Source of the DNA: Polynucleobacter sp.
Lineage (GTDB): Bacteria; Pseudomonadota; Gammaproteobacteria; Burkholderiales; Burkholderiaceae
Direction of reading: 5' to 3'
Assembly: GCF_030693775.1 (NCBI RefSeq)
Contig: NZ_JAUXZY010000004.1
Coordinates: forward strand, 310,001 to 374,000
DNA: 64,000 bases
Of the stretch, positions 32,701-42,295 are shown piece by piece. Numbering within the stretch: the first letter of the stretch is position 1; each line of letters starts with the position of its first letter. The notes beneath the pieces were generated by a model. The model was not told the origin of the DNA, did not search any database, and saw nothing but the letters and a program-made list of their open reading frames with translations. The position numbers and the translations under genes were made by a program.

Positions 32701-33936
32701 GGAGCCTGCAATGATGCGGTGCAGTTTATTAGGTAGGGGTAGATTGAGCGCAAACAAGGTGGCATCATCAACGCTAATGCGAGGGGATGCAAAGCCAAAC
32801 TCCCGGATTTCTTCACCGGCTTTGGGCGGAGTCCAATAAAACGACATCGGACTTAATTCTTTCAGAGGGAAATTTTTAGGACTCCCAAAATCCCGCCACG
32901 CTAATTTTTTACTGGTTACGGAAACCACTTTTCCTTTGGAGCTTTCCTGAATTTCTGCCTCGAGTCGACCAAACTCCAACAGATCGCGCTCCTGTTTAAA
33001 TTGAACGCGTAAGTCATCTGCAAGGAGCAGGGCATCGCCGCCATTTAGCCTGCCCTTACTTAGACTTATAAAGCCACGTGACTCCAGAATGCCTTCGAGC
33101 ATGGGCAGGGGTAGCTTAAAGTCGAGCGCTAAGCGATTGAGGTTGAGCCCTTTAAAGTCCCAGGTAAATTGCCCGCTCCAGTTACGCCAATTGCCGGGCT
33201 CGCCGCCGATGCCGTGTTTAAAGTCTGCACTCAAGCGCACTGGGCTTCGATCGCTGGGTAAATAAGCTACTAAGTCAATCAGGTGATCTCGTAGGCCGTT
33301 GGAGATCAAGAGGGATTCGATTCGAATATCGGTATCTAATTTTTTCTTCTCGTGATCCCGCCAGTGAATCACTGCATTGCTTAGCTGAATAGCGTTTTGC
33401 GCCATGAGCCAATCACTACCTGCATGACCACTTTCGTTTGGATCAAGTGCAATACCGGCAATCGAAATGATCCCAGTTTGACTTCGCTCGGCAGTGAGCT
33501 CGGCATTCCTGATGACCAACTTTTCAAAATACGGGGCAAGATGATAAAAGGACAGCAGGCTGAGTTCACCCGATATGGATTGGATTGCCAGCGCAGGCAA
33601 ATTTTTTGTTGGACCGCTGACCTTGCCTGCGTTCTGGGCATAAAACCGCAATCCATTGATTTCAAATTCAGGCCGCAGGCCATCCCAGCTGACGCGCACA
33701 TCATCCATCGTGACCGTAACGCCCAGTCGGGACCCCATCAGCTTTTCTAGGGTTGGCTTGGATTTTTCAATCTGCGGCCAAATAAGGTAGCGGACCCCAA
33801 AATGCAAGGCCACTGCAAGTGCGGCAAGGATAGCCATTACCTTAAGAAAGCGGACCAGCCAACGCGACCAATGGAGCTGAGCAATGCCGTTTTTCATGCT
33901 GCGCAGCAAGGGTCCGAGGGAAATGTTTCCAAACAT
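29722..33936 (-). CDS. yhdP: YhdP family AsmA-like envelope protein
   Basis: A 1404-residue protein, the largest in the window. One N-terminal membrane helix (~28-50) is followed by a very long, repetitive, beta-rich periplasmic part with alternating 'strand-turn' segments, and a C-terminal AsmA-like block with GKISGKLAWHGSAFQPQLETL and VTNRINKAMQSDYLVQGSWTDPEI, then a Pro/Ser/Thr-rich tail. YhdP, with TamB and YdbH, is thought to form a bridge moving phospholipids to the outer membrane. Somewhat longer than the enteric form (~1270). First gene of its leftward operon, 46 bases from divergent glnE. Confidence 0.94.
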   Translation of the reverse strand: MFGNISLGPLLRSMKNGIAQLHWSRWLVRFLKVMAILAALAVALHFGVRYLIWPQIEKSKPTLEKLMGSRLGVTVTMDDVRVSWDGLRPEFEINGLRFYAQNAGKVSGPTKNLPALAIQSISGELSLLSFYHLAPYFEKLVIRNAELTAERSQTGIISIAGIALDPNESGHAGSDWLMAQNAIQLSNAVIHWRDHEKKKLDTDIRIESLLISNGLRDHLIDLVAYLPSDRSPVRLSADFKHGIGGEPGNWRNWSGQFTWDFKGLNLNRLALDFKLPLPMLEGILESRGFISLSKGRLNGGDALLLADDLRVQFKQERDLLEFGRLEAEIQESSKGKVVSVTSKKLAWRDFGSPKNFPLKELSPMSFYWTPPKAGEEIREFGFASPRISVDDATLFALNLPLPNKLHRIIAGSKASGLLENVDIQWSEKTSVLPLPKTWLPNANLALSIKADLSQFRFLGPRNVLPSVSNLTGRLETNEKQGSLILNSPNLELDISGFLADPKLKLETAKGRIEWQKIKGQWQISGKDVAFSNPDVSASLSANYLFGDPKQTDSLTLNMQFERATLTQVHRYLPVEMDRDARTYLSKAFAGGEVQKGSLFIKGDPNQIPYSAQYPGEFTLNLPIKNTTFSPVPTLPASQGIWPAFTNLSGAVIMKEAALKVQVDTANYQNALLQSVQATINDVTANNSEVRVKGSASGDLKELLDYIKPTPMLQKRPSVAQLLNVSGPADLSVDLAIPLSGSKDPDIDIRLTLLGNQIQWSDFPPLLNTKGSLRIRDDFPMPETIRADVLGGSLQVTSQSSGGSEKVLTVAGGINTNELKKHLADKSDLTFAPVLNAMAGKINYDGQVRIDKSTIDSNIRFNLNAFGLNAPEPFNKAINTPLSARLNLKSNPDQKSGGNILSWSGQIGERIFMQGSSATGSPVRQAYGIGQPATLPQNGITFGINTNELDLDAWYAFLKPTVAIDTARKKEGESSSAKYAEANVPVEITAQVKKLTLLNRHWSDLQLSANQKDAQLQLQITSPQVAGQIQWQAKKKMDIAGQLSGKLSALHIPDTIGSVATTNSATKQQAPAQVSVGELPNINLAVDDFQYGDKSLGKVSLKATRSPTALMINNLQVSNPQDTTVISGVWCGSDGAQKERTEIDVTMAIADLGPIAARWGNPNSIEGGDGKISGKLAWHGSAFQPQLETLDGKINVALEKGRLLKVDTTAAKLFSVLSLQSLLRFATLDLQGSLGTVVSQGTAFKTITGDFAVNSGIAKTDNFLMQLDQARVAMAGLIDAPKETQDLRITVFPSIDATSGALAVFAINPIAGLGALIGQYLVTNRINKAMQSDYLVQGSWTDPEIIPLNQQGQPLDPKVLDGIRTKGLLKEQAKPSAPNSSTPAPTTGQSAIESFSGSGVIATPN

Positions 33937-33982
33937 AAACCCTATTATCCGTCACCCCACTCAAGAATAGCTATGATTCGGT

Positions 33983-36820
33983 ATGGCCTCGTTTGATCAT
34001 CAAATCGACTTTTTGAAGCGGCATTCTGTATTTGCTAGCCGCTGGCTACAGGCTCGTCCTGATTGGGCTCCGTGGCTTGCGGAGCATCAAGGCCAGCCGG
34101 TTAACTTGGCGGCGATTAAGGCTCTGCTTGAGCCAGCGCAAGGCATCGCTGCTGAGCCGGAATTAGACGAATTAAAGCTAATGGCGGAGTTACGCCTAGC
34201 CCGTCAGAAATTAATGCTGTACTTGGGTTTGCGTGACCTCAGCGGGCAGGCCCCATTGGCTGAAGTGACGGAGGCGCTGAGTATATTTGCTGAGCAAACC
34301 GTCGCAATAGCCTTGGAGGCAATCCGCACCGACTTAAAGGCACGTTTTGGTATTCCATGGTCTTCCGAGGCCAATTGTGAGGTCCCGCTGATGGTGGTTG
34401 GCATGGGTAAGCTCGGTGGTTATGAGCTCAATCTATCGTCCGACATCGACTTAATTTTTCTCTATGAGTATGAGGGCGAGACCCAAGGCGGTGAAAAAAG
34501 CCTGTCGAATCACGAGTGGTTTACGCGGATGGGCAAACGCTTAATTAAGATCATCTCTGAGCACGATGCCAATGGTTTTGTCTTCCGGGTGGATATGCGT
34601 TTACGGCCCAATGGTGACTCTGGTCCTCTGGTATGCAGCTTGGATATGCTTGAGGTGTACTTGACAGTACAAGGCCGCGAGTGGGAGCGTTATGCCTGGA
34701 TCAAAGGGCGATTGATTTATCCGCTAGCAGGCTCGGCTGACCATGGGCGCTGCGAAAAAGCATTAGATCAACTCATACGTCCGTTTGTTTATCGGCGCCA
34801 CTTGGATTACGGCGTGATTGCAGCGATTCGGGATTTGCACTCGCAAATACAGCGTGAGGCAGAAAAACGGAGCGCCAATCGCCATGGCAGATCCCACGAT
34901 ATCAAGCTGGGACGAGGTGGTATCCGTGAAATTGAATTTTTAGCGCAAATGTTTCAACTGATGCGCGGTGGTACAGATCCACGCTTTCGCATTAGACCGA
35001 CCTTGCAAGTGTTGCAGTTGTTAGCTCAGCAGAATCTGTTGCCAGAGAATGAGGTGCATGATTTAAGCGAGGCCTATGTTTTTCTGCGCCGCCTTGAGCA
35101 CCGTATTCAGTTATGGGAAGACCAGCAAACCCACTATTTTCCTGAGGAGACGGAATCTCGAGCGCGCTTAGCGGAGGCGATGGCTGGGCCAGATGAAAAG
35201 TCTGAGGCGACTTTATCGGCATTCCTAGACGAGCTCACGCGCCAGCAAGATCGGGTTGCACGTTTATTTGAAAAAGCCTTTGTGCTGGACGATAAAACGC
35301 GCCTCGATACCGAATCGATTGCATCTGATTGGCAACCCAATGGTGACCGCTATCCAGAAGCCTGCCAGCGTTGGCAGACTTGGCTGGAGAGTTCAAAACA
35401 GCGCAGCTTGCCAGAAAAAAGCCGACACATCTTTAATAATCTGATTTGTAAGGCGACAGAGCAGTTAGAGCATGACACCATTGATCCCGCGGTAGCAGAC
35501 CAAACCTTATTGCGCTTCTTTGATCTATTGGAGGCGATTGCGCGTCGTAGCGCCTATCTTTCCATATTGGCTGAATACCCCAGCGCCTTGCATAATATTT
35601 TGGCTTTATTGCAGGCCTCGCAATGGGGTGCAAGCTACTTAAGTCGCCATCCCCATTTACTGGATTACCTGCTCGCTACGCGTTCTGAATCCGAACTTGT
35701 CAATCACCCCGAGGCCTATTGGAAGGGCATTAAGGCTGATTTAGATATGCGCCTCGATGATGCCCTAGCGGATGGCGATGGCGCAGCCGAGCACGCCATG
35801 GATATTTTGCGGGTCACTCACCATACTGAAACCTTCATTACGTTGTTGGCCGATTTGGGAATAGGCATTGCTAAGCCTTTAAGCGTTGAAGCAGTCAGTG
35901 ATCGCCTATCCGCCTTGGCCGATTTAATTCTGCAGGCAAGCTTTGAGCGGATTTGGCCGGGCGTGGCCAAGAAATTTGATTTAGATCCGACCCTTCCATC
36001 CTTTGCTGTGATTGCGTACGGTAAGTTGGGCGGTAAAGAATTAGGCTACGCATCGGACTTGGATTTGGTTTTTCTATACGATGAAAAAGAAGCCCAAACG
36101 GATGCAGCGCATTTTCCGGCACAAGAAGTTTTCTCATTGCTAGCCAAGCGCATGATTAATTGGTTGACGACACACACTGCTGCAGGCACCCTGTTTGAAA
36201 TCGATACCCGTTTACGGCCCAATGGCTCCGCAGGATTTTTGGTTACGAGCCTGGATTCATTTCGTAAGTATCAATTACGGGAGGGCGACAATGCCGCTTG
36301 GGTTTGGGAGCATCAGGCCTTAACGCGCGCACGCTTTGCTGCCGGTAATCTCCAGGTGGCACCGCAGTTTGATGCCATTCGATCTGATGTTTTAAGCCAG
36401 GTGCGCGACGTCGCTGCTTTGCGCTCAGAGATTTTGAGTATGCGTCGCAAAGTGCATGCTGGACACCCTAACCCCAGTACTCAGTTTGACCTGAAACATG
36501 ATGCCGGCGGTATGGTCGATATTGAGTTCATCGTGCAATTTTTGATATTGGCTTATGCGCACCAGCATCCTGCACTGATTGGTAATTTGGGGAACATTGC
36601 ATTGTTAGGTATTGCTGCAAACGCAGGATTGATTCCTAAGGAATCTGCCGTTTCAGTAGCCGATGCCTACCGCTTGCTGCGCGAACAGCAGCACCGATTG
36701 CGCTTAGATGGGGCTGAGAAAACCCGAGTTGATTTGAGTCTGCATCCCGACCTTTTGCAGGCGCGCACTGCAGTCAGTGCCTTGTGGGAATCCATTTTTC
36801 AAGATACATCGAACGACTGA
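33983..36820 (+). CDS. glnE: Bifunctional glutamine synthetase adenylyltransferase/deadenylase
   Basis: A 945-residue enzyme that adenylylates and deadenylylates glutamine synthetase under PII control. The two nucleotidyltransferase cores are visible: GMGKLGGYELNLSSDIDLIF (~140, N-terminal deadenylylating half) and AYGKLGGKELGYASDLDLVF (~677, C-terminal adenylylating half), each followed by FEID/FRVDMRLRPNG. Length matches the family. Stands alone, convergent with recN, divergent from yhdP. Confidence 0.96.
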   Translation: MASFDHQIDFLKRHSVFASRWLQARPDWAPWLAEHQGQPVNLAAIKALLEPAQGIAAEPELDELKLMAELRLARQKLMLYLGLRDLSGQAPLAEVTEALSIFAEQTVAIALEAIRTDLKARFGIPWSSEANCEVPLMVVGMGKLGGYELNLSSDIDLIFLYEYEGETQGGEKSLSNHEWFTRMGKRLIKIISEHDANGFVFRVDMRLRPNGDSGPLVCSLDMLEVYLTVQGREWERYAWIKGRLIYPLAGSADHGRCEKALDQLIRPFVYRRHLDYGVIAAIRDLHSQIQREAEKRSANRHGRSHDIKLGRGGIREIEFLAQMFQLMRGGTDPRFRIRPTLQVLQLLAQQNLLPENEVHDLSEAYVFLRRLEHRIQLWEDQQTHYFPEETESRARLAEAMAGPDEKSEATLSAFLDELTRQQDRVARLFEKAFVLDDKTRLDTESIASDWQPNGDRYPEACQRWQTWLESSKQRSLPEKSRHIFNNLICKATEQLEHDTIDPAVADQTLLRFFDLLEAIARRSAYLSILAEYPSALHNILALLQASQWGASYLSRHPHLLDYLLATRSESELVNHPEAYWKGIKADLDMRLDDALADGDGAAEHAMDILRVTHHTETFITLLADLGIGIAKPLSVEAVSDRLSALADLILQASFERIWPGVAKKFDLDPTLPSFAVIAYGKLGGKELGYASDLDLVFLYDEKEAQTDAAHFPAQEVFSLLAKRMINWLTTHTAAGTLFEIDTRLRPNGSAGFLVTSLDSFRKYQLREGDNAAWVWEHQALTRARFAAGNLQVAPQFDAIRSDVLSQVRDVAALRSEILSMRRKVHAGHPNPSTQFDLKHDAGGMVDIEFIVQFLILAYAHQHPALIGNLGNIALLGIAANAGLIPKESAVSVADAYRLLREQQHRLRLDGAEKTRVDLSLHPDLLQARTAVSALWESIFQDTSND

Positions 36821-36848
36821 TGTCGTTACTCTAGCAAAATAAGGCTGT

Positions 36849-38519
36849 TTAATTTTGCTCTAGTAGCTCGCGGGCATGGCGCCGGGTTGTATCGGTAATG
36901 GTTGCGCCGCCCAGCATACGGGCAATTTCTTCTACGCGCTCATTTCGACCCAGTGTGCTGACCTGCGAGAGGGTGGTATTGCCCGCTTGGGATTTGCTGA
37001 CCTTGAGGTGATGATTGCCTTGGGCTGCAACTTGGGGAAGATGGGTCACGCAGATAATTTGATGCGATTCACCCAGTTGACGCAGGAGTTTTCCGACTGT
37101 TTCAGCAACGGCGCCGCCAATACCGGCATCGACTTCATCAAAAATTAAGGTGGGTGTAAAGGAAGCCTTGCTGGTGATGACGCTGATCGCTAGGCTAATG
37201 CGGGCAAGCTCGCCGCCGGAAGCAACTTTAGCAAGGGAGCGCGGAGTGCTGCCCGCATGACCCGCCACCTGAAATTCGATTTGCTCAAGACCGCTAGCTC
37301 CACCTTCCGCAAGCGGGAGAAGGGCAATGTCGAGTTGACCGCCGGCCATGGATAAATCTTGCATCGCCAAGGTCACTTCCTTGCTGAGTTGGGTTGCCGC
37401 TTTACTGCGCTTTTGGGTCAGTTGCTTTGCCGCTTTGAGATAGACCTCTTCCGCTTGATTTACTTTATTGCGTAGCGCCTCAATGTCTTGCGCCGCAGTT
37501 AAGGCGCGTAAGTGGTCTGCGGTATCGGTCAGTAATTGCGGCAGGGCATCCGCATCCACTTTATATTTGCGCGCAGCACTATGTAAATTCTGCATGCGAA
37601 CTTCGAGTTGAGCTAAGCGCTCTGGATCGAGGTCAACCTTTTGCAAATACCGGTTTAGGCCATGCACGGCCTCGTCCACTTGAATTTGTGCCGACTCGAG
37701 TGCGTCTGCAATATCTTTTAGATTGGGGTCGTGTTCGAGCAGGTCCTGCATCACTGCATTCATTTTAGACAGAGAGGAATCAACCGAATGATCGGATTCA
37801 CTCAAGATCGTGATTGACTCTTGGCAGCCGCTAATGATTTTTGCTGCATTGGCCAATCGGCTATGGTCGCTCTGGATCGTGAGCCACTCCCCAGCAATGG
37901 GTGCTAGCTCCGTTAACTCTTCCAGTTGCCACTCGAGGCGCTCACGCTCTCTAGCAAGGTCTTGACCGGCATTTTCAGCTTGGGCCAGTTGCTTACGTAA
38001 GTCATGCGCTGTCCGAAAAGCCTTACTGACATCGCTCACCAGTGCGCTCAGGCCCGCATGCCGATCGAGTAGGTCGCGCTGCGCACCCCCTTTGAGTAAG
38101 AGTTGATGCGCATGTTGGCCATGAATGTCTACCAATTGATCGCCTGCCTCGCGCAGTTGCGTAAGCGTGGCAACGCTGCCATTAATAAAGGCGCGACTTC
38201 GTCCACTGCTTTCGACGATGCGTTTTAGAAAAAGACTTTCGCCCTTGTCTTCACTGGGAAAGCCATTCTCATCAAGCCAGGTGGCAATCGCTGATTGCGC
38301 ATCAGCATCAATCTGGAAGAGGGCGCTAATCTCAGCGCGATTGCAACCTTCGCGGATTTGACTGCTATCGGCGCGTTCGCCTAAGACCAGGCCAAGCGCA
38401 TCGAGCAAGATGGACTTACCAGCACCGGTTTCCCCGGTCAGTACCGTAAACCCCGATGTGAAATCAAGCTCAAGTGCGTCGACGATGACGAAGTCACGAA
38501 GGGCTATGGTTTGCAGCAT
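36849..38519 (-). CDS. recN: DNA repair protein RecN
   Basis: A 556-residue SMC-like ATPase in recombination repair of double-strand breaks. It has Walker A TGETGAGKS (~31-39), a FINGS and QLVDIHGQHAHQ segment, a central coiled coil (~155-380), the ABC signature ASGGELARISLA and Walker B LIFDEVDAGIGG. Placed 27 bases after nadK, an order seen in many bacteria. No SOS box could be assigned. Confidence 0.96.
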   Translation of the reverse strand: MLQTIALRDFVIVDALELDFTSGFTVLTGETGAGKSILLDALGLVLGERADSSQIREGCNRAEISALFQIDADAQSAIATWLDENGFPSEDKGESLFLKRIVESSGRSRAFINGSVATLTQLREAGDQLVDIHGQHAHQLLLKGGAQRDLLDRHAGLSALVSDVSKAFRTAHDLRKQLAQAENAGQDLARERERLEWQLEELTELAPIAGEWLTIQSDHSRLANAAKIISGCQESITILSESDHSVDSSLSKMNAVMQDLLEHDPNLKDIADALESAQIQVDEAVHGLNRYLQKVDLDPERLAQLEVRMQNLHSAARKYKVDADALPQLLTDTADHLRALTAAQDIEALRNKVNQAEEVYLKAAKQLTQKRSKAATQLSKEVTLAMQDLSMAGGQLDIALLPLAEGGASGLEQIEFQVAGHAGSTPRSLAKVASGGELARISLAISVITSKASFTPTLIFDEVDAGIGGAVAETVGKLLRQLGESHQIICVTHLPQVAAQGNHHLKVSKSQAGNTTLSQVSTLGRNERVEEIARMLGGATITDTTRRHARELLEQN

Positions 38520-38546
38520 GGATCTAGAGTACTAAATAAAGGGGAT

Positions 38547-39452
38547 TCAGAATGTCGATGGATACTCATTCCAATGTAGCTTCTCACGCAAAGTTCTGTA
38601 GTCGCTGTGACCGCGGGGATGCAATAAAGAAATGGTTTTATCGGACTGGCGCACCTCAACCCGATCACCAACCTGCAGATGAGTCAGGGATTGCATATCA
38701 AAGTTGACGATGACCTCGCGGCCGCTGATCACCTCAATACTGGTTTTTGCATCTTGTGGCAAGACGATGGGACGATTCGAGAGGGCGTGGGGCGCAATCG
38801 GTACGAGTAAGATGCCTGCAACCCGGGGATGCAAGATGGGGCCTCCAGCGGATAATGCATAGGCAGTAGATCCCGTTGGTGTAGACACAATCAAACCATC
38901 GGAGCGCTGGTTGTACATAAACGAGTCATTGACTTTGACTGCTAACTCCACCATGCCCGATATTCCGGAGCGGTTGACAACCACATCATTTAAGGCGAGT
39001 GCTCGATTTATCACCTTGCCGTCGCGCAGAACAACGGCATCGAGCAGGGTGCGCTCATCGGCCTCATAGTGGCCTGCCATGATTTCGGTAAGTACGGGTT
39101 TGACATCCTGAATCGGAATATCGGTCATGTAACCAAGACGACCCAAGTTCACCCCGACTAAAGGCACCTTGCTGCCCGCAAGCTGACGCCCAATGCCCAG
39201 CATGGTGCCATCGCCTCCGAGCACAATGGCCAAATCGATCGAGCCGGCAAAGTCCTCCACTTTTTTATGGGGATAGTCATTTATCTGGGTATTTTTTGCG
39301 GTTTCAGCCTCGAGAAAGACTTCGCATCCACGTCCCAGCGCCAGCTTGGCTAGTTCGTGCAAATGATCCGCAATGCCATCCGCCTGGTATTTGCCAACAA
39401 GCGCAATCCGGCCGAAGCCTTTTGGGTGATTTGGGGAAGAAGGGCTTACCAT
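38547..39452 (-). CDS. nadK: NAD kinase
   Basis: A 301-residue ATP-NAD kinase making NADP+. GGDGT motif at 79-83, [12 protein letters not shown], the LNDVVVNR segment, and [19 protein letters not shown]. The ATG at 39452 (MVSPSSP) is chosen; an open extension to 39539 would overlap hrcA on the opposite strand and is not NadK-like. Only 37 bases lie between its start and that of hrcA. Confidence 0.96.
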   Translation of the reverse strand: MVSPSSPNHPKGFGRIALVGKYQADGIADHLHELAKLALGRGCEVFLEAETAKNTQINDYPHKKVEDFAGSIDLAIVLGGDGTMLGIGRQLAGSKVPLVGVNLGRLGYMTDIPIQDVKPVLTEIMAGHYEADERTLLDAVVLRDGKVINRALALNDVVVNRSGISGMVELAVKVNDSFMYNQRSDGLIVSTPTGSTAYALSAGGPILHPRVAGILLVPIAPHALSNRPIVLPQDAKTSIEVISGREVIVNFDMQSLTHLQVGDRVEVRQSDKTISLLHPRGHSDYRTLREKLHWNEYPSTF

Positions 39453-39489
39453 ATCAAGATTAAACCATAGGCATAAAATAAAGCCCACC

Positions 39490-40503
39490 ATGGATGACCG
39501 CTCCCGCGCCCTCTTAAAAACCCTCATTGAGCGATACATTGAGGAGGGTCAGCCTATTGGCTCAAGGACCCTATCGCGCTTTTCAGGGCTAGATCTCTCC
39601 GCGGCAACCATTCGGAACGTGATGGCCGATCTCGAGGACATGGGTTTTGTTACCAGTCCCCACACCTCTGCTGGTCGTGTTCCAACCCCACGGGGGTATC
39701 GCTTGTTTGTGGATACGATGTTGACTATGCAACCCCTTGAGGCGGTAGCTGCCCGTGATTTGGAACAGCATTTGTTGCCCGATTCGCCGCAGCGCATGAT
39801 TAATTCCGCTGCAGAAATTCTATCGAACCTGACTCACTTTGCTGGGGTGGTGATGACCCCAAAGCGCGCTCACGTGTTTAAGCATATTGAATTCTTACGC
39901 CTGGGTGAAGGCAAAATTTTGCTGATTGTGGTGACCCCTGAGGGCGATGTACAAAACCGCATTTTGCCAACCAACCAAGATTACAGCCCAAGCCAATTGA
40001 TCGAGGCTGGCAATTACATTAATTCCCAATTCTCGGGCAGAAGTTTTGATGAGGTGCGTTTGCGCCTCAAGTCCGATTTGGATAATTTGCGCGCCGATAT
40101 CTCTGGCTTGATGACCTTAGCACTCGATAGCAGCTCTACTATTGGCGATATGGGCTACGGCGGCATGGTGCTCTCGGGCGAGCGCCGCTTGCTCAATGTA
40201 GGGGACCTCAGTTCCAATTTGGATAAATTGCGGAAGATGTTCGATATGCTCGAGCAAAAATCCGTCCTCATGCAATTGCTTGATGTATCGAGTCATGCCG
40301 ACGGCATTCAGATATTTATTGGCGGTGAAAGCGATTTATTGCCCTACGAAGATTTAGCCGTGATCAGTGCGCCGTACAGTGTCGACGGCACCATCGTTGG
40401 AACCTTAGGAGTAATTGGCCCAACGCGCATGGCTTATGATCGTGTTATCCCGATTGTGGATATCACCTCGAAATTGCTTTCTGGCGCCCTCAGCCACTCC
40501 TAA
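39490..40503 (+). CDS. hrcA: Heat-inducible transcription repressor HrcA
   Basis: A 337-residue repressor that binds CIRCE operators, usually before groESL. N-terminal winged helix (~1-75) with [30 protein letters not shown]; central GAF-like domain; C-terminal [15 protein letters not shown]. No CIRCE site is present at hrcA, grpE, dnaK or dnaJ in this window, so its targets lie elsewhere, while grpE and dnaK carry sigma-32-type promoters. Divergent from nadK and followed by hemH. Confidence 0.95.
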   Translation: MDDRSRALLKTLIERYIEEGQPIGSRTLSRFSGLDLSAATIRNVMADLEDMGFVTSPHTSAGRVPTPRGYRLFVDTMLTMQPLEAVAARDLEQHLLPDSPQRMINSAAEILSNLTHFAGVVMTPKRAHVFKHIEFLRLGEGKILLIVVTPEGDVQNRILPTNQDYSPSQLIEAGNYINSQFSGRSFDEVRLRLKSDLDNLRADISGLMTLALDSSSTIGDMGYGGMVLSGERRLLNVGDLSSNLDKLRKMFDMLEQKSVLMQLLDVSSHADGIQIFIGGESDLLPYEDLAVISAPYSVDGTIVGTLGVIGPTRMAYDRVIPIVDITSKLLSGALSHS

Positions 40504-40512
40504 GGATTTGTT

Positions 40513-41631
40513 TTGAATCAAAACCCCCATCTGCGCCCAAGCAAGACAGCCATTTTGCTGCTGAACTTAGGCACGCCAGCGGCGCCCACCCGTAGCGCAG
40601 TCAAAGTCTATTTAAAAGAATTCCTTTCCGATCCGCGAGTGGTGGAAATTCCGCGCATCATTTGGTGGTTTATTTTGAACGGCATTATTTTGCCGATTCG
40701 CAGTGGCGCCTCTGCCAAAAAATACGCCACGATTTGGTTGCCTGAGCTGGGATCACCACTATTGCATTACTCGCGTTTGCAAGCCAAGTCATTGGCAGCA
40801 AACTACGCCAATCAAGGCCAAACCGTGTTGGTAGATTTAGCGATGCGCTATGGCAAACCGACCACCCAAGAAGCCTTAGACGCACTGCAGTCCGAAGGAA
40901 TGGAGCGCTTACTATTGCTTCCCCTCTATCCTCAGTACTCGGCAACAACAACGGCATCGAGTTTTGATGAAGTGTTTCGTGTGCTGCGTTCATGGCGCAA
41001 TCAGCCAGAGGTGCGCACGGTCAAGCACTACCATGACCACCCTGCCTACATTGAGGCATTGCGCCAACAAGTAACCGAGTTTTGGGACAAAGAAGGTCGT
41101 CCTGACTTTGCAAAAGGCGAGCGTCTAGTGATGTCCTTTCATGGCCTGCCCAAGCGCAATTTGTTAAAGGGTGACCCCTATCACTGCGAGTGCCTCAAAA
41201 GCGGCCGCTTGCTGGGGGAGGCTTTAGGACTGGTTCCGGGGCAATACATCGTGACCTTTCAATCGCGCTTTGGTAAGGCGGAATGGTTAAAGCCCTATAC
41301 CGCACCCACCCTCGAGCAGCTCGGAAAAGAGCAATGTCCACGGGTCGATATTTTTTGCCCTGGATTTCCGGCGGACTGTTTGGAGACGCTCGAAGAAATT
41401 GCCATGGAAGGCAAAGAAATTTTTATTGAGCATGGTGGCAATGATTACCGCTATATCCCTTGCCTGAACAATAGTCCGGCATGGATCAATGCGCTGCATG
41501 CCATCGCTGCGGATCACATGGCCGCTTGGCCACTAACCGATGAGCCCGCTGCGGTCTTAGCCAAGCGCAATGCGCTGGTTGCGGTTGCTGAGGCGCATAT
41601 CGCTAACCCCACCGCCCCAGCTGCCCCTTGA
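40513..41631 (+). CDS. hemH: Ferrochelatase
   Basis: A 372-residue enzyme inserting Fe2+ into protoporphyrin IX. Start is a TTG at 40513, supported by AAGGA (40502-40506) 6 bases upstream. It has LLLNLGTP, LPLYPQYS, the catalytic-His motif MSFHGLPKRN, and CPGFPADCLETLEEI with EHGGNDYRYIPCLN. It sits 9 bases after hrcA; its stop codon is embedded in the -35 box of the grpE heat-shock promoter. Confidence 0.96.
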   Translation: MNQNPHLRPSKTAILLLNLGTPAAPTRSAVKVYLKEFLSDPRVVEIPRIIWWFILNGIILPIRSGASAKKYATIWLPELGSPLLHYSRLQAKSLAANYANQGQTVLVDLAMRYGKPTTQEALDALQSEGMERLLLLPLYPQYSATTTASSFDEVFRVLRSWRNQPEVRTVKHYHDHPAYIEALRQQVTEFWDKEGRPDFAKGERLVMSFHGLPKRNLLKGDPYHCECLKSGRLLGEALGLVPGQYIVTFQSRFGKAEWLKPYTAPTLEQLGKEQCPRVDIFCPGFPADCLETLEEIAMEGKEIFIEHGGNDYRYIPCLNNSPAWINALHAIAADHMAAWPLTDEPAAVLAKRNALVAVAEAHIANPTAPAAP

Positions 41632-41654
41632 AATGGCATGATTTGCGCCCATAT
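41627..41654 (+). promoter_or_regulatory. Sigma-32-type heat-shock promoter for grpE
   Basis: CTTGAAA (41627-41633) is a full match to the -35 consensus; 14 bases on, CCCATAT (41648-41654, preceded by G) matches the CCCCATNT -10 box in 7 of 8. The -35 overlaps the hemH TGA. Predicted start about 70 bases before the grpE ATG. Confidence 0.75.
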
Positions 41655-41727
41655 ACAGATCAAATAAGTAGCAGTAAGTGTGCTCAAAGCCACTTCCTTT
41701 CTGAAATTACTAAAGCGATGTAGACCC

Positions 41728-42276
41728 ATGACCCAAGAAAAACCCGATTCAACACCAGAAAATCAAGCTGAAGCAGCGGCAGATACAGCAGCCAATCCCG
41801 CAGAAGCAGTGGTAGAGCAGACGGCCGAGCAGCAGCTGGCCGAGTTGCAGCAAAAATTAAGCGAGATGCAAGACAACTTCTTGCGCGCCAAAGCCGAAGG
41901 GGAAAATATCCGCCGCCGCGCAGCAGAAGACATTGGTAAGGCGCATAAATTTGCCATTGAGGGTTTTGCCGAGCATTTAGTGCCGGTTGCCGATAGCCTG
42001 TATGCAGCCCTCAACGCCGAAGCAGTCGATGCAAAAGGCTTTAAGGAGGGATTGGAGATTACGCTTAAGCAATTAATGAGCGCCTTTGAAAAAGGCCGTC
42101 TCGTCGAAATAAACCCCGCTAGCGGCGATAAATTTGACCCCCACCACCACCAAGCCATCTCGATGGTGCCATCGGAGCAGGAGCCTGGAACCGTAGTGAG
42201 CGTGTTGCAGCGCGGCTATTCCTTGGCGGATCGGGTTTTAAGACCTGCTTTGGTCACCGTGAGTCAGGCGGCTTAA
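41728..42276 (+). CDS. grpE: Nucleotide exchange factor GrpE
   Basis: A 182-residue DnaK co-chaperone that speeds ADP release. It has an acidic, Ala/Glu-rich N-terminus, a long coiled coil (~40-85), [15 protein letters not shown], and the beta-wing with [39 protein letters not shown] in pieces. The ATG at 41728 is chosen; a GTG at 41680 in the same frame gives a basic leader not found in GrpE and would lie close to the promoter. Confidence 0.95.
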   Translation: MTQEKPDSTPENQAEAAADTAANPAEAVVEQTAEQQLAELQQKLSEMQDNFLRAKAEGENIRRRAAEDIGKAHKFAIEGFAEHLVPVADSLYAALNAEAVDAKGFKEGLEITLKQLMSAFEKGRLVEINPASGDKFDPHHHQAISMVPSEQEPGTVVSVLQRGYSLADRVLRPALVTVSQAA

Positions 42277-42295
42277 CGGCCAATCCCAGTATTTC

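Noticed and set aside
40117..40125. Exact CIRCE left half-site TTAGCACTC inside hrcA
   Set aside because: No inverted right half follows; the bases encode ordinary HrcA residues.
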